DNA from: Priestia endophytica DSM 13796
Lineage (GTDB): Bacteria; Bacillota; Bacilli; Bacillales; Bacillaceae_H
Length of the DNA: 64,000 nucleotides
NCBI RefSeq assembly: GCF_900115845.1
Contig: NZ_FOXX01000010.1
Coordinates: forward strand, 62,001-126,000
Reading direction: 5' to 3'
Part shown: positions 36,029-44,366 of the stretch, one piece after another
Layout of the letters: each line of letters opens with the position of its first letter
Position numbering within the stretch: the first letter of the stretch is position 1
The notes under the pieces: model-generated
The model's input: only the letters and a program-made list of their open reading frames with translations
What the model was told of the DNA's origin: nothing
The model's database searches: none
Made by a program: the position numbers and the translations under genes

Positions 36029-36943
36029 TTAGCCAATTGTAAGAACCACTTTTCCTCGGCCGTGGCCACTTTCGATCTCTCGATGGGCGTCCGCGGCTTG
36101 GTGTAGCGGAAATGCCTTCCTGATATAGATCTGCAATTTCCCTTGCGAGTATAGTTCTACTAGCTCAGCCAGCCGATCCACTGATCGCTGGCTGCGTATA
36201 GGGCGAACGCCAAGTTCCTCTGCAAGGTCGAACGCAACTATTGTGCCGATTCGGTCTTTGTTTTCGACAAGCTCCAATGATGCGTGCAGAGCATGGTCTC
36301 CGGCGGCATCGAAGGCTACGTTCACGCCATTCGGTGCAAGGGAACGGACTCTGTCGACAAGATCGTCTCCATAAGTGACGGGGAACGCACCGAGTGATCG
36401 AAGGTAATCGTGGTTGCGTTCACTAGCGGTGCCGATAACAGTTGCTCCCCATGCCTGGGCCAGTTGTACTGCAAATGTACCAACTCCACCAGCTGCAGCG
36501 TGAATCAATATGGTGTCTCCCTTGTCAACGCCAAGTTCCTGTAACGCAGTATGAGCGGTTTGACCAGAGGCTGTTATTGCACCAGCCTCCTCCCAAGGCA
36601 TGTTTTGTGGCTTATGCACAATCTGATCAACACTAACCACCACATATTCTGCATAGCAGGCTAGTAAAGCCCACCCAAGTACTTCACTGCCGACAGAGAA
36701 GTCTGTGACTTTATCCCCGACTTGATCAATAATTCCTGCGAACTCGTTACCGAGAATCTGTGGGTACCGCACCTCCAAACCTGGAGGTGCCCAGCCACTA
36801 CTACGCACCTCCAAGTCGAACGGCTGGATTCCAGCAGCCCTGATCCGGACCCGAACTTGCCCTGCACCAGCATGAGGGTTATCAAATTCCATTACTTTCA
36901 AAACATTTGGAGGGCCAGAAGCAGAAATTGCAGCGGCTTTCAT
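36029..36943 (-). CDS. NADP-dependent oxidoreductase, zinc-independent MDR (quinone reductase) type
   Basis: Cytoplasmic medium-chain dehydrogenase/reductase of 304 residues. GroES-like half (about 1-125) with ILGNEFAGIID, then a Rossmann half with the nucleotide loop AAAGGVGTFAVQLAQ (about 149-163). It lacks the cysteine/histidine zinc ligands, placing it with quinone reductase-like enzymes (YogA group). Base composition is much richer in G+C than its neighbours (37 of 60 bases at 36061-36120), suggesting recent transfer. Strong ribosome site AGGAGGG. It overlaps the stop of a 54-codon ORF by four bases, and a VOC gene and divergent LysR gene lie just upstream. Confidence 0.92.
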   Translation of the reverse strand: MKAAAISASGPPNVLKVMEFDNPHAGAGQVRVRIRAAGIQPFDLEVRSSGWAPPGLEVRYPQILGNEFAGIIDQVGDKVTDFSVGSEVLGWALLACYAEYVVVSVDQIVHKPQNMPWEEAGAITASGQTAHTALQELGVDKGDTILIHAAAGGVGTFAVQLAQAWGATVIGTASERNHDYLRSLGAFPVTYGDDLVDRVRSLAPNGVNVAFDAAGDHALHASLELVENKDRIGTIVAFDLAEELGVRPIRSQRSVDRLAELVELYSQGKLQIYIRKAFPLHQAADAHREIESGHGRGKVVLTIG

Positions 36944-37104
36944 GCTATATCCCTCCTTAAGGGGGAGGGGTTCCAGCTCATGGTGGTACGGGATTGAGTA
37001 TAAATTAGGTAATCGAACTTTTTACCATCCAGACGCGCGAAATTTAAAATCTCTTTTTCTTGTTTGATAGGGTCAAGCGATTGAATCGTCTGATCTTTAT
37101 TCAT
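36940..37104 (-). CDS. 54-residue ORF translationally coupled to the oxidoreductase
   Basis: Starts MNKDQTIQSLDPIKQEKEIL and ends NPSPLRRDIA; its TGA overlaps the oxidoreductase ATG (ATGA). An AAGGG site lies about ten bases upstream. No recognised domain. It may be a genuine small leader protein or the truncated front of a gene once located here. The last residues are encoded by the oxidoreductase ribosome site, so that end is unlikely to be functionally constrained. Confidence 0.4.
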   Translation of the reverse strand: MNKDQTIQSLDPIKQEKEILNFARLDGKKFDYLIYTQSRTTMSWNPSPLRRDIA

Positions 37105-37194
37105 AGATAATGTCCCTTCATATTAGTTTAAAATGTAATCCTAGGATTACGAATTAACACGATCTGTTATTGAACGATCATTGAATGTCAACAT

Positions 37195-37533
37195 TCAACT
37201 AAGAACCTCTATGGTAAATCCACCCGGGGCTTTAACATAGAATGTCCAGCGATGAGCCCTTTTGGGCGGTTTTACATCAAATCCATCATTCTTCAAGTGC
37301 TGATAGATCTCGTTCACCCGTTCCTCGCTTTCCTGCAAAAAACCTATATGAAAGGACTTCGGGTAACTGACCTGAGTACCTTTCATCAATGCAAGCAATA
37401 ATCCATCTTCGTCTAACAGTACAGCGAATGAATCGCCATGCGTGCTCTTGGTTTGCAGTTCAAAATATTTCTCTAAGAACTCTCGAGCAGCGTCAACGTC
37501 AGTGACCGTTAGATTGATATGGTTTAGTTTCAA
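37195..37533 (-). CDS. VOC-superfamily (glyoxalase-like) protein
   Basis: Small 112-residue protein of the vicinal-oxygen-chelate fold, used by glyoxalases, dioxygenases and antibiotic-resistance proteins. It opens MKLNHINLTVTDVDAAREFL and closes FYVKAPGGFTIEVL, the typical strands carrying metal ligands (His5, terminal Glu). TTG start about ten bases after GAGGA. It lies between the oxidoreductase and a divergent LysR regulator that probably controls both. Substrate unknown. Confidence 0.87.
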   Translation of the reverse strand: MKLNHINLTVTDVDAAREFLEKYFELQTKSTHGDSFAVLLDEDGLLLALMKGTQVSYPKSFHIGFLQESEERVNEIYQHLKNDGFDVKPPKRAHRWTFYVKAPGGFTIEVLS

Positions 37534-37741
37534 AGGTTACACTTCCTCTCTATAGTTATGGTCTTTTACTCCCTATATTCACTTTTTAAGAATGCTTTCA
37601 CAAAACTGGAAGTAGTTAATCAATAATGCTTATAATCAAAACAGGATAATCCTCTAAAATCTTTGCAAGCTTTTATTGCTTACATGTTTTATTCTATAAT
37701 TAATTATTAATAAATAAAAAGACATATTAATATATCTGTAT

Positions 37742-37757
37742 ATATACTCGAGTATAT
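37742..37757. promoter_or_regulatory. perfect 16-base palindrome before the LysR gene
   Basis: ATATACTCGAGTATAT ends 19 bases before the LysR start. Position suits autorepression by the LysR protein or RNA polymerase blocking; the binder is inferred. Confidence 0.55.
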
Positions 37758-37776
37758 GAATGAAGGAGTGACGGGC

Positions 37777-38658
37777 ATGGAACTGTTGCAACTGCATTAT
37801 TTTCTAAAAGTCGCGAAGTTAGAGCATATGACGAAGGCTGCACAAGAGCTTCGCATCGCGCAGCCTGCTCTCAGCAAAACCATCGCTAGATTGGAAGAGG
37901 ATTTGGGTGTACCATTATTTGATCGCAAAGGAAGGAATATTAAACTCAACTCATTCGGAAACGCGTATCTGAAGAAAGTAGAAATGGCACTCATGTTACT
38001 TGAAGAGGGCCGAAGAGAAGTTGAAGATCTTGCGGGAATGGAAAGAGGGCGTGTTTTTTTAGCAACAACAACCCATAAATGCTTTTCTGATGTAATAGGT
38101 TCTTTTATATCCTTGCACCCTGATGTCAAACTTCAAATCACTCAAGCTTCAGAGAAGGAAAAGGTGCAACAGCTCCGAAATGGAGAAATCGATTTTTGTA
38201 TCACTTTCCCTCCCATTGAGCAGGCGGGGATAGAGGGATTGTCCTTTCTCACTGAAAAAATCTTACTAGCTGTTCCTCATACACATCGATTTGCTAATCG
38301 GAGCAACATAGACTTGAGTGAAGTAGCTGATGATCCTTTTATTTGTATAAAACAAGGGAATCCATTCCGAGAAATGACGGATGAATTTTGTCAAAAAGCA
38401 GGATTTACCCCGAATATTATATGTGAAGTTGACGAACATTCTGCAGTAGATTATTTCATCCGGATGGGAATTGGTATTGCATTTATGCCCGAAACCTTAA
38501 TTAAAAAAATAAAGACGTCATTTCATTTAGTGCAAATCGATAATCCTATTTGTCAGCGTACCTACCAAATCGCATGGCTTGAAGGGCGCTATATGTCCGT
38601 GGCGGAACGTAAATTTCGGGAGTTTTTTGTCCAGAGCTTTACTGGATTAAGGAAGTAA
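37777..38658 (+). CDS. LysR-family transcriptional regulator
   Basis: LysR regulator of 293 residues. N-terminal HTH (LQLHYFLKVAKLEHMTKAAQ, then AQPALSKTIARLEEDLGVPL) and a two-lobed effector domain from about residue 90. Start at ATG 37777, eight bases after AAGGAG; the frame extends seven codons farther but without a site. Divergent from the VOC and oxidoreductase genes, which are its probable targets. Confidence 0.93.
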   Translation: MELLQLHYFLKVAKLEHMTKAAQELRIAQPALSKTIARLEEDLGVPLFDRKGRNIKLNSFGNAYLKKVEMALMLLEEGRREVEDLAGMERGRVFLATTTHKCFSDVIGSFISLHPDVKLQITQASEKEKVQQLRNGEIDFCITFPPIEQAGIEGLSFLTEKILLAVPHTHRFANRSNIDLSEVADDPFICIKQGNPFREMTDEFCQKAGFTPNIICEVDEHSAVDYFIRMGIGIAFMPETLIKKIKTSFHLVQIDNPICQRTYQIAWLEGRYMSVAERKFREFFVQSFTGLRK

Positions 38659-39084
38659 TAAACCTTTAGTTTAGATTCAAAATTTATCAGCCTAAAGCTC
38701 TAAATATTAGGAACCGGAGGTAAAAGGTTGAACTTGGCTGTCTCCTTTCTTAACTTTCAGGCCAATGATGGATTCATACTTTATCATACCTCTTCTTACA
38801 TAGATTCACTAGTAGCCTCTATCTAGTAGTTGATAAAATTGAAGGTTATTAATAAGAAGTGAAATAATGCTTTTAACATATTAGGACTTTTTTGCAATAA
38901 CATAAGCAGACATATTTCCCAGAAACTTATTGAACGATTTTCCATTAAAGGGCGCTTTTCTGAAGTAACTAAAGCTTAATCTCTCACTTATAACACCCGA
39001 GAAATTAAGCTTTTTATATTTGTATTTCCTTAACGTTGTAAATCTGCGTTTTGCTGGTGGTACCCCTAATAAAATGATGGACTA
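38659..39084. other. intergenic stretch, probable transposon end
   Basis: No gene seen. It contains a hairpin (38971-39015) and TTCCATTAAAGGGC at 38938-38951, which also occurs at 35786-35799. It may include the right end of the Tn554-like element. Confidence 0.4.
38971..39015 (+). terminator. hairpin AAAGCTTAAT/ATTAAGCTTT with T tract
   Basis: Ten-base arms around a 20-base loop, followed by TTTAT. On the minus strand it lies about 70 bases after the tnpC end. Confidence 0.6.
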
Positions 39085-39465
39085 CTATATTTTCTTATAT
39101 ATTTCTGCATATATTACTTTTAATTCCTGACGGAATTGTTTATTTTCACTTTCTAATTTTTTAATACGACGACGAAGCGATGCAATAATAGCTTTCTTGT
39201 TGGCATCATTAATCTCTTTCTTCATGTTTTTAGACATGAATACTTGTGTTTATTGTTGTCGTAAGGTTTCCACTTGTTTACGAAGTTGAGGTGTATTATA
39301 AAGAGTTGCTTTAGAAATCCCTGCCTCTTTAGATACAGAATTAAAATTAATTGATTGCGATGATTGAATAAGTTGTTGAATAGCTGCCTCTACTTTTTGT
39401 TTGGTATCAGCTCTTCGTGCTCTATGAACTGCTTGCAACTGCTCTCTCCGGTTATACTTAGTCAT
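39085..39465 (-). pseudogene. TnpC-like protein of a Tn554-family transposon, nonsense-interrupted
   Basis: From ATG 39463-39465 the frame reads MTKYNRREQLQAVHRARRAD through the DUF6262/TnpC HTH-like region (SINFNSVSKEAGISKATLYN) to VETLRQQ, a TAA at 39250-39252, then continues in frame as TQVFMSKNMKKEINDANKKA and a coiled-coil end (RRRIKKLESENKQFRQELKV) stopping at 39085. A CAA-to-TAA change explains the stop. TnpC assists the TnpA/TnpB recombinases. It overlaps the tnpB end by eight bases, as expected for this operon. Confidence 0.75.
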
Positions 39466-39889
39466 TTTGTCTACCTCGTTTTCGTTTAATGCGTTCTTGT
39501 CTCCCAAAGATGATATTACCTTGGCGGAGATTAGTTAAGATACCTTCATATCGATGAAGATTCTTTTCTTGCTTTTCAACCATATCCCTGCGTCCGTACT
39601 GCTTGGCAGCTTCAATAGCTTTTGCAGTGGTTTTTACATGTAGTTCATATTTTTGTATATCATACTCTGAAAAACCAATTGCTAAATCCCTACAGAGATT
39701 GCCTCCATTGCATGTAAGACAAGGTGGAGCTTCCATATGTGGACAATTACCTTTTAACCGAGCATGACACGTACCATAAGGGTTGTCCATTGCATTAAGT
39801 TTATGGTCTATCCATAAAGCTTGTAAGATATCTTCGGGAATATCTGCATCAGGTTGAATTTCTTGTACAGTACTGATGAAAGCTCTGAA
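39458..39889 (-). pseudogene. C-terminal fragment of a Tn554-type TnpB recombinase
   Basis: The frame runs RAFISTVQEIQPDADIPEDI, LQALWIDHKLNAMDNPYGTC, then a cysteine-rich tail (CPHMEAPPCLTCNGGNLC) and a basic end RIKRKRGRQND. This is the zinc-finger-like C-terminus of TnpB; the catalytic tyrosine-recombinase domain of about 500 residues is absent. The frame is cut off at about 39889 by a stop and unrelated sequence, marking a deletion boundary. With tnpC it is the scar of a dead transposon; tnpA is also missing. Confidence 0.7.
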
Positions 39890-40008
39890 TTAAAGAAGAA
39901 AATGAAATTAAGTGAACTGATTAATATTCAGTTTGTCTAAACAAAAAACTAATTGTTAAAGTAACTTTACACTTATACAATTAATAATTAGAAACCAGAA
40001 TCCACCAA

Positions 40009-40037
40009 TTGACAAAAAAATCATTTTATGCTATAAT
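40009..40037 (+). promoter_or_regulatory. consensus sigma-A promoter
   Basis: TTGACA (40009-40014), exactly 17 bases, TATAAT (40032-40037). Both hexamers are perfect matches. It drives the leader of the methyltransferase gene. Confidence 0.92.
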
Positions 40038-40063
40038 TTACAACAACTAAATTAACGTATATA

Positions 40064-40099
40064 ATAGGATTCTCCTGGCCAGGAGAATCCTATTTTTTT
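40064..40099 (+). terminator. perfect 30-base palindromic terminator in the methyltransferase leader
   Basis: ATAGGATTCTCCTGG followed directly by CCAGGAGAATCCTAT, then TTTTTTG. It lies about 20 bases after the predicted transcription start and 27 bases before the gene. As drawn it would end most transcripts, so it is either an attenuator or the end of a very short RNA. Confidence 0.85.
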
Positions 40100-40125
40100 G
40101 TTCTAAATTGAAGGAGCGGGTTTAC

Positions 40126-41040
40126 ATGAAAAAAGATGAATCCAGTTTAACTTCATTGATATCTACTTTTGGCAGAGCTTATCACAGTCAATTTGATACA
40201 CCTAAAATCTTTGATGACTACCTAGCTAAAGAGTTAATTTCTCAACAAGAATTCAATAACATTAAAGAGAATATGATTCAAGGAATACATTTCTTCAACA
40301 AAGATATAGCACATGAACTTAAAGGAAATGCAGAGGGAATTTTAAAATGGATTAACCAAGTTCAACTTTCTCCAACTCCCTTGGCACGTGCTGCATATTG
40401 TGAAAAGGTATTACTAAATGAAATAGAGTTAGGGTTAGAACAATATGTCATCCTTGGAGCTGGATTGGATACTTTTTGTTTTAGACATCCAAAGTTGCAA
40501 CCCCATCTAGAGATATTTGAAATTGATCATCCTTCTACACAGCAATTTAAAAAGGTCCGCTTAAATCAAGCTAAATTTGAGGTTCCGGCTAATCTTCACT
40601 TTGTTCCTATGGACTTCACTCAAACGTTCTCTTATCAATCCCTAATAGACGAAGGATTTGGTAATAAAAAAACGTTTTTTAGTCTTCTAGGTGTTTCTTA
40701 TTATTTAACGAAAGATGAAATTTCAAGCTTAATCAATCATTTATTTGCTGAAGTCCCTGCAGGAAGTTCCATTGTCTTTGATTACGGGGATGAAAACCTT
40801 TTTAAAGAAAAAGGTTTCTCCAATAGAGTTAAAAACATGATAAAAATGGCCGAAACAAGCGGAGAACCTATGAAGTCTTGTTTTTCCTATAAGGAATTAG
40901 AGCATATGTTAGAAAAATCACGGTTACTTATTTATGAACATTTATCTCCCTCTCAGATTCATGAGCTTTATTTTTCCAAACGAGGAGATTACTTATCAGC
41001 TTTTGAAACGATTCATTTTCTTCACGCTGTGAAAAGGTAA
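40126..41040 (+). CDS. class I SAM-dependent methyltransferase (LCMT/PPM-like)
   Basis: Cytoplasmic methyltransferase of 304 residues resembling the leucine carboxyl methyltransferase/PPM1 group, which in bacteria often modify small carboxylates or polyketides. Marks: SPTPLARAAYCEKVLLNEIE, motif I YVILGAGLDTFCFR with the usual Asp, EIDHP for SAM ribose binding, LGVSYYLTKDE. Start at ATG 40126 after AAGGAG. The perfect promoter plus leader terminator imply controlled expression. No biosynthetic genes adjoin it, and the site borders a transposon scar, so it may be acquired. Confidence 0.88.
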   Translation: MKKDESSLTSLISTFGRAYHSQFDTPKIFDDYLAKELISQQEFNNIKENMIQGIHFFNKDIAHELKGNAEGILKWINQVQLSPTPLARAAYCEKVLLNEIELGLEQYVILGAGLDTFCFRHPKLQPHLEIFEIDHPSTQQFKKVRLNQAKFEVPANLHFVPMDFTQTFSYQSLIDEGFGNKKTFFSLLGVSYYLTKDEISSLINHLFAEVPAGSSIVFDYGDENLFKEKGFSNRVKNMIKMAETSGEPMKSCFSYKELEHMLEKSRLLIYEHLSPSQIHELYFSKRGDYLSAFETIHFLHAVKR

Positions 41041-41083
41041 ATCATCTATAAAACAAATAATGTATCTATACGAACATGAACTT

Positions 41084-41124
41084 AAAAGGCTCCTTTGCAT
41101 ATTGAGAGCAAAGGAGCTTTTTTT
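41084..41124. terminator. bidirectional terminator between methyltransferase and NlpC/P60 genes
   Basis: GGCTCCTTTGC and GCAAAGGAGCT arms with A/T tails. Confidence 0.85.
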
Positions 41125-41194
41125 GTTAAAGATGATATTTTGAAATAGATCTCTACTTTATAAGAGAAATTTCATTTAAAGCTACACCGAAGAG

Positions 41195-42817
41195 TTATCC
41201 TTCGACGTTGAGACGTCTAGCACTATAATAAATAGGATTCCAATAAGAACTCACTTGATAATTTGTAATTCGAACCCCTTCAGTTCTTGAAACAACAGCT
41301 ATTTGTCCATTTCCAACATAGATAGCGGGAATGATGCTGCTAGATTTGAAGAATACAAGATCTCCTGGTCGCAAATCTTCTTCTTTTACTTCTTTTCCTT
41401 CTTGAAGCATGTTTTTCCCATAACGAGGTAAATTAATGCCTATTTGTTTATAAACATATTGAACAAATCCACTAGTATCAAATCCTTCAGGTGATGTACC
41501 TCCTGATTTGTAAGGAACATTTAGAAGATCTATCGCTTCTTTAACAGCTGGGATATCCTTAGGGATGACTAGATTTCTCACTCTTCTAATACCAGCGAAT
41601 TTTTCTGTGTAGAAATTATACGATAAGTAATTGATTCTCACCTCTGCTGAGCCTGTTCTTGAAGCATGAATCATTTGATTATTTCCTGCATATATTCCCA
41701 CATGAGAAATGCCTGGACGATGTGTATTTTGGAAGAATACGAGATCACCTACTTCAATGTCTTCCTTTTTAACAGGTGTACCTAGCTCCCACTGTTGTTC
41801 AGGTGCTCCAGGTAAGTAAATGCCAAGCGCTTTTTCATACACATATTTTGTAAATCCAGAACAATCGAAACCACTTGGTGTTTTACCACTTTCAACGTAA
41901 GGGGCTCCCATATATTTTAAGGCCTCACTGATTAGTGGATCTTCACGATCAATATTCCGAACCTCTGTTATTCGTTTAGCTCCATAAAAACGGCTATTCC
42001 AATAAGAAGAATCTTCAAAATCAATTATAGTTATGCCTTTTGTAGACGAACTATAAATCATTCTTCCCTTTCCTACATAAAAAGCTGTTGTTGTAATATC
42101 TCCTGTATCGGAATTTTTAAAGAAAAGAACGTCGCCAGGCTGAAGATTTTCCTTTGATATGTTTTCTCCTAAACTCCATTGTTCACTAGAGTTATCCGGA
42201 ATTTTGAGATGCAGAGCTTGTTCAAATACATACTGAACAAATCTTGCCGAATTAAAACCTTCCTCAGGTGTCTTCCCATTGCTTGAATAATCAACTCCAA
42301 TGTACTTCATCGCTTCTTTTAAGAGCGGGGATTCAACTTGATAAAGATTGTTAGAATCAAGTCGTTTAGCTCCGATATATCTATTAGAGTAGTAGCTTCC
42401 CTCTGTTAACTCAGCTTTTATAACCCCTTTTGAGACGGAACTAATGATTATTTCATTATTACCATTATAAATGCCAACACTTGTGACGTTTTCTGTATTT
42501 TCCCCTTTAAAAAAGACAAGATCACCAGACTGGAGATTTCCCTTTTCTACATCTTTACCAAGCTCGAATTGTTCTCTTGGATACAGGGGTAACTCCACAC
42601 CTTTAGCTTCTTTAAAAACATATTGAACTAACCCACCCGTGCTGAATCCTTGATTGGGTTCTTGCCCATCTGTAAGATAAGAAACACCCAAATACTTTTG
42701 AGCTGTTTCTGAAACACTTTGTTCTTCATTCGCAAAGGCTGCATTGGGGAGGAAAATAAATAGAAAAAAGATGCCTAGAAATAAATATGCATGAAACCAT
42801 TTTGACAAATCTCTCAC
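41195..42817 (-). CDS. secreted protein with four NlpC/P60 repeats, one catalytically complete
   Basis: Exported protein of 540 residues with a signal peptide (1-29, cut after AAFA). Four repeats of about 125 residues follow, starting near 35, 163, 292 and 422. The NlpC/P60 cysteine peptidase cleaves peptidoglycan stem peptides using Cys-His-His. Only repeat 3 keeps these: Cys319 (GFDCSGF), His372 (ISHVGIY), His384 (QMIHAS). Repeats 1, 2 and 4 have GFSTGG, GFNSAR and GFDTSG at the Cys site, and lack the histidines. Cys319 is the only cysteine in the protein. The three inactive repeats probably bind wall or regulate the active one. No SH3b or LysM domain. Confidence 0.92.
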   Translation of the reverse strand: MRDLSKWFHAYLFLGIFFLFIFLPNAAFANEEQSVSETAQKYLGVSYLTDGQEPNQGFSTGGLVQYVFKEAKGVELPLYPREQFELGKDVEKGNLQSGDLVFFKGENTENVTSVGIYNGNNEIIISSVSKGVIKAELTEGSYYSNRYIGAKRLDSNNLYQVESPLLKEAMKYIGVDYSSNGKTPEEGFNSARFVQYVFEQALHLKIPDNSSEQWSLGENISKENLQPGDVLFFKNSDTGDITTTAFYVGKGRMIYSSSTKGITIIDFEDSSYWNSRFYGAKRITEVRNIDREDPLISEALKYMGAPYVESGKTPSGFDCSGFTKYVYEKALGIYLPGAPEQQWELGTPVKKEDIEVGDLVFFQNTHRPGISHVGIYAGNNQMIHASRTGSAEVRINYLSYNFYTEKFAGIRRVRNLVIPKDIPAVKEAIDLLNVPYKSGGTSPEGFDTSGFVQYVYKQIGINLPRYGKNMLQEGKEVKEEDLRPGDLVFFKSSSIIPAIYVGNGQIAVVSRTEGVRITNYQVSSYWNPIYYSARRLNVEG

Positions 42818-43297
42818 TCCTTCGTTTTTTACCTCTCCATTATTCCGTCAATCACATTTGGATACAATAGTTAAAATCTCCTGTTTTTTGTAAATCAGTT
42901 AATGTAAGTGCTCTTCAGGAAGACAATTACCTATAAGTGATTATCCCCAATACAAGTAGAAGAAAGAATATAATGACCTATAGACTGAATTTATCGATAG
43001 TGAAAAGAGTTGATTTCATTTGAATTTTGTAGGGACAGGTACCCTTTTATAGAATGAATAGAAATATCTAATACTCTTTGTAATGTAACATTATTAAATT
43101 TCACAGTTAAACTAAAGCTGTCATACCAATCATTATCACCTGTCACTTTTGCCAGGATGATAAGTTTTTCTTTCCTAACATAATAACGAACAATATTTGA
43201 AGGGAGGTTATAAGCCAACCTATATCTTCATTTTTGAAATATTTATCTTTTATAAACTTTCCCGTTCTTCTAAAATACGACTAAACAATACCCTCAT
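42818..43297. other. intergenic region, no convincing gene
   Basis: A 75-codon minus-strand frame (42991-43218, TTG start) lacks a ribosome site and was not accepted. No other feature is clear up to the terminator at 43298. Confidence 0.45.
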
Positions 43298-43340
43298 AAA
43301 AAAGCAGGCTATCCAGCTTTCTTTGGACAACCTGCTTTTT
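43298..43340. terminator. terminator-like hairpin before the LysR fragment
   Basis: AAAAAAGCAGGCTATCCA and TGGACAACCTGCTTTTT arms. It sits immediately before the point where LysR homology begins, so it probably belonged to a neighbouring gene before rearrangement. Confidence 0.75.
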
Positions 43341-43346
43341 ACGAAT

Positions 43347-44021
43347 ATTTATCCTCACTTAAATAATACAATTAAGCAGAGAGCTGCAGCAATAAATGGA
43401 TTAGAAGTTGGAGTAGTAAGAGTAGGCTCATTTACTAGTGTTGCCACTCAATGGTTGCCCTATATCATAAAAGAGTTCCAAGATGATTATGCAAGTATTG
43501 AAGTGAAATTACTTGAAGGGGATTATTCTACATTAGAAAAGTGGATTTCAACAGGCATAATTGATTGTAGTTTCCTTGTTTCACCTTCATCTAAGTCTTT
43601 TGAATTTCAACCGTTGAAAAAAGATAAAATGGTTTGTATTCTGTCAGACGAGCACCCTCTTCATAGACAAGATAAAATCTCTTTTGAACAAATAGAAAGA
43701 GAACCCCTCATCATGCCTAAAGAATCTTGGGATAATGAGACACGTCAGATTTTCCGGGAAAATAACATCAAGCCCAAAGTGAAATTTGAAGTTTCCGATG
43801 ATCAAGCAATTATGGCAATGGTGCAAAACAATTTAGGTATTAGTGTCCGCCCAGAAATGACGCTAACTCATATTCCTGATAATGTTCATGTTGCTAAGTT
43901 AGAGAAAGATTGTTTTCGGCTTATCGGTATTGCTGCTAAGCCCAACAGTTCTCCCGCAACTAAAACATTTATCAAGTATGTTTATTCATGGATAGAAGAA
44001 CATCATTTTTTAGATATTTGA
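43347..44021 (+). pseudogene. LysR-family regulator missing its DNA-binding domain
   Basis: The homology begins at NNTIKQRAAAINGLEVGVVR, the end of the LysR linker helix, and covers the whole effector domain (SFTSVATQWLPYIIKEFQ; ILSDEHPLH; FEVSDDQAIMAMVQNNLGIS). The first 75 or so residues with the HTH are absent. The open frame upstream runs through a terminator hairpin and has no family sequence, so the longer frame from 43197 is fortuitous. Judged a 5'-truncated pseudogene. A free effector domain with a new function is possible but unsupported, as no ribosome site and start are evident at the boundary. Confidence 0.8.
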
Positions 44022-44137
44022 TTTTATAGATACTAATAGTTGTACTTCTTCTTAGTAGAGGAACCTAACGTTTTTACCCTATTTTTCTTAGCTGTATTAA
44101 TAGAATAAATGAAGTGAAAAGCAGGATCACTACGTCC

Positions 44138-44281
44138 TTAATATTTATTTAAAAATTCATGACGTTTTTCAATACGCTTTTCAATCCTTTCTAAAGCTTG
44201 CTTATCTTGAAGTAATGCTTCCCTGTTTTCTTTTACTAATTCTTTAAACGTCTTTTTATTTTGAAGTTGTCTATTTATCAT
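44138..44281 (-). CDS. Fur-regulated basic protein, FbpB-like
   Basis: 47-residue basic protein: MINRQLQNKKTFKELVKENR, then LLQDKQALERIEKRIEKRHE. This matches the FbpB/FbpC family of small basic proteins that act with the FsrA small RNA in iron-sparing in B. subtilis. The ribosome site AAGGAG lies six bases before the ATG. A 14-base palindrome, TTATGAAATCATAA, lies 31 bases upstream (44312-44325), but it is not a good Fur box, so iron control is not shown here. Confidence 0.8.
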   Translation of the reverse strand: MINRQLQNKKTFKELVKENREALLQDKQALERIEKRIEKRHEFLNKY

Positions 44282-44366
44282 CTCAGTCTCCTTATGTTTT
44301 ATAGAAAATGCTTATGAAATCATAACTTTAGGCTTACCTATTTTATTAGCCTCATAAAGATAAAAA

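Noticed and set aside
42991-43218. 75-codon minus-strand ORF with protein-like composition
   Set aside because: TTG start without a ribosome site, no family resemblance, and it overlaps the region before the truncated LysR gene. Not enough to call a gene.
43197-43346. N-terminal extension of the LysR fragment
   Set aside because: The frame is open but reads through a terminator and shows no HTH sequence; not part of the former protein.
44312-44325. Fur box before the FbpB-like gene
   Set aside because: TTATGAAATCATAA is palindromic but does not match the 7-1-7 Fur pattern TGATAAT-N-ATTATCA.
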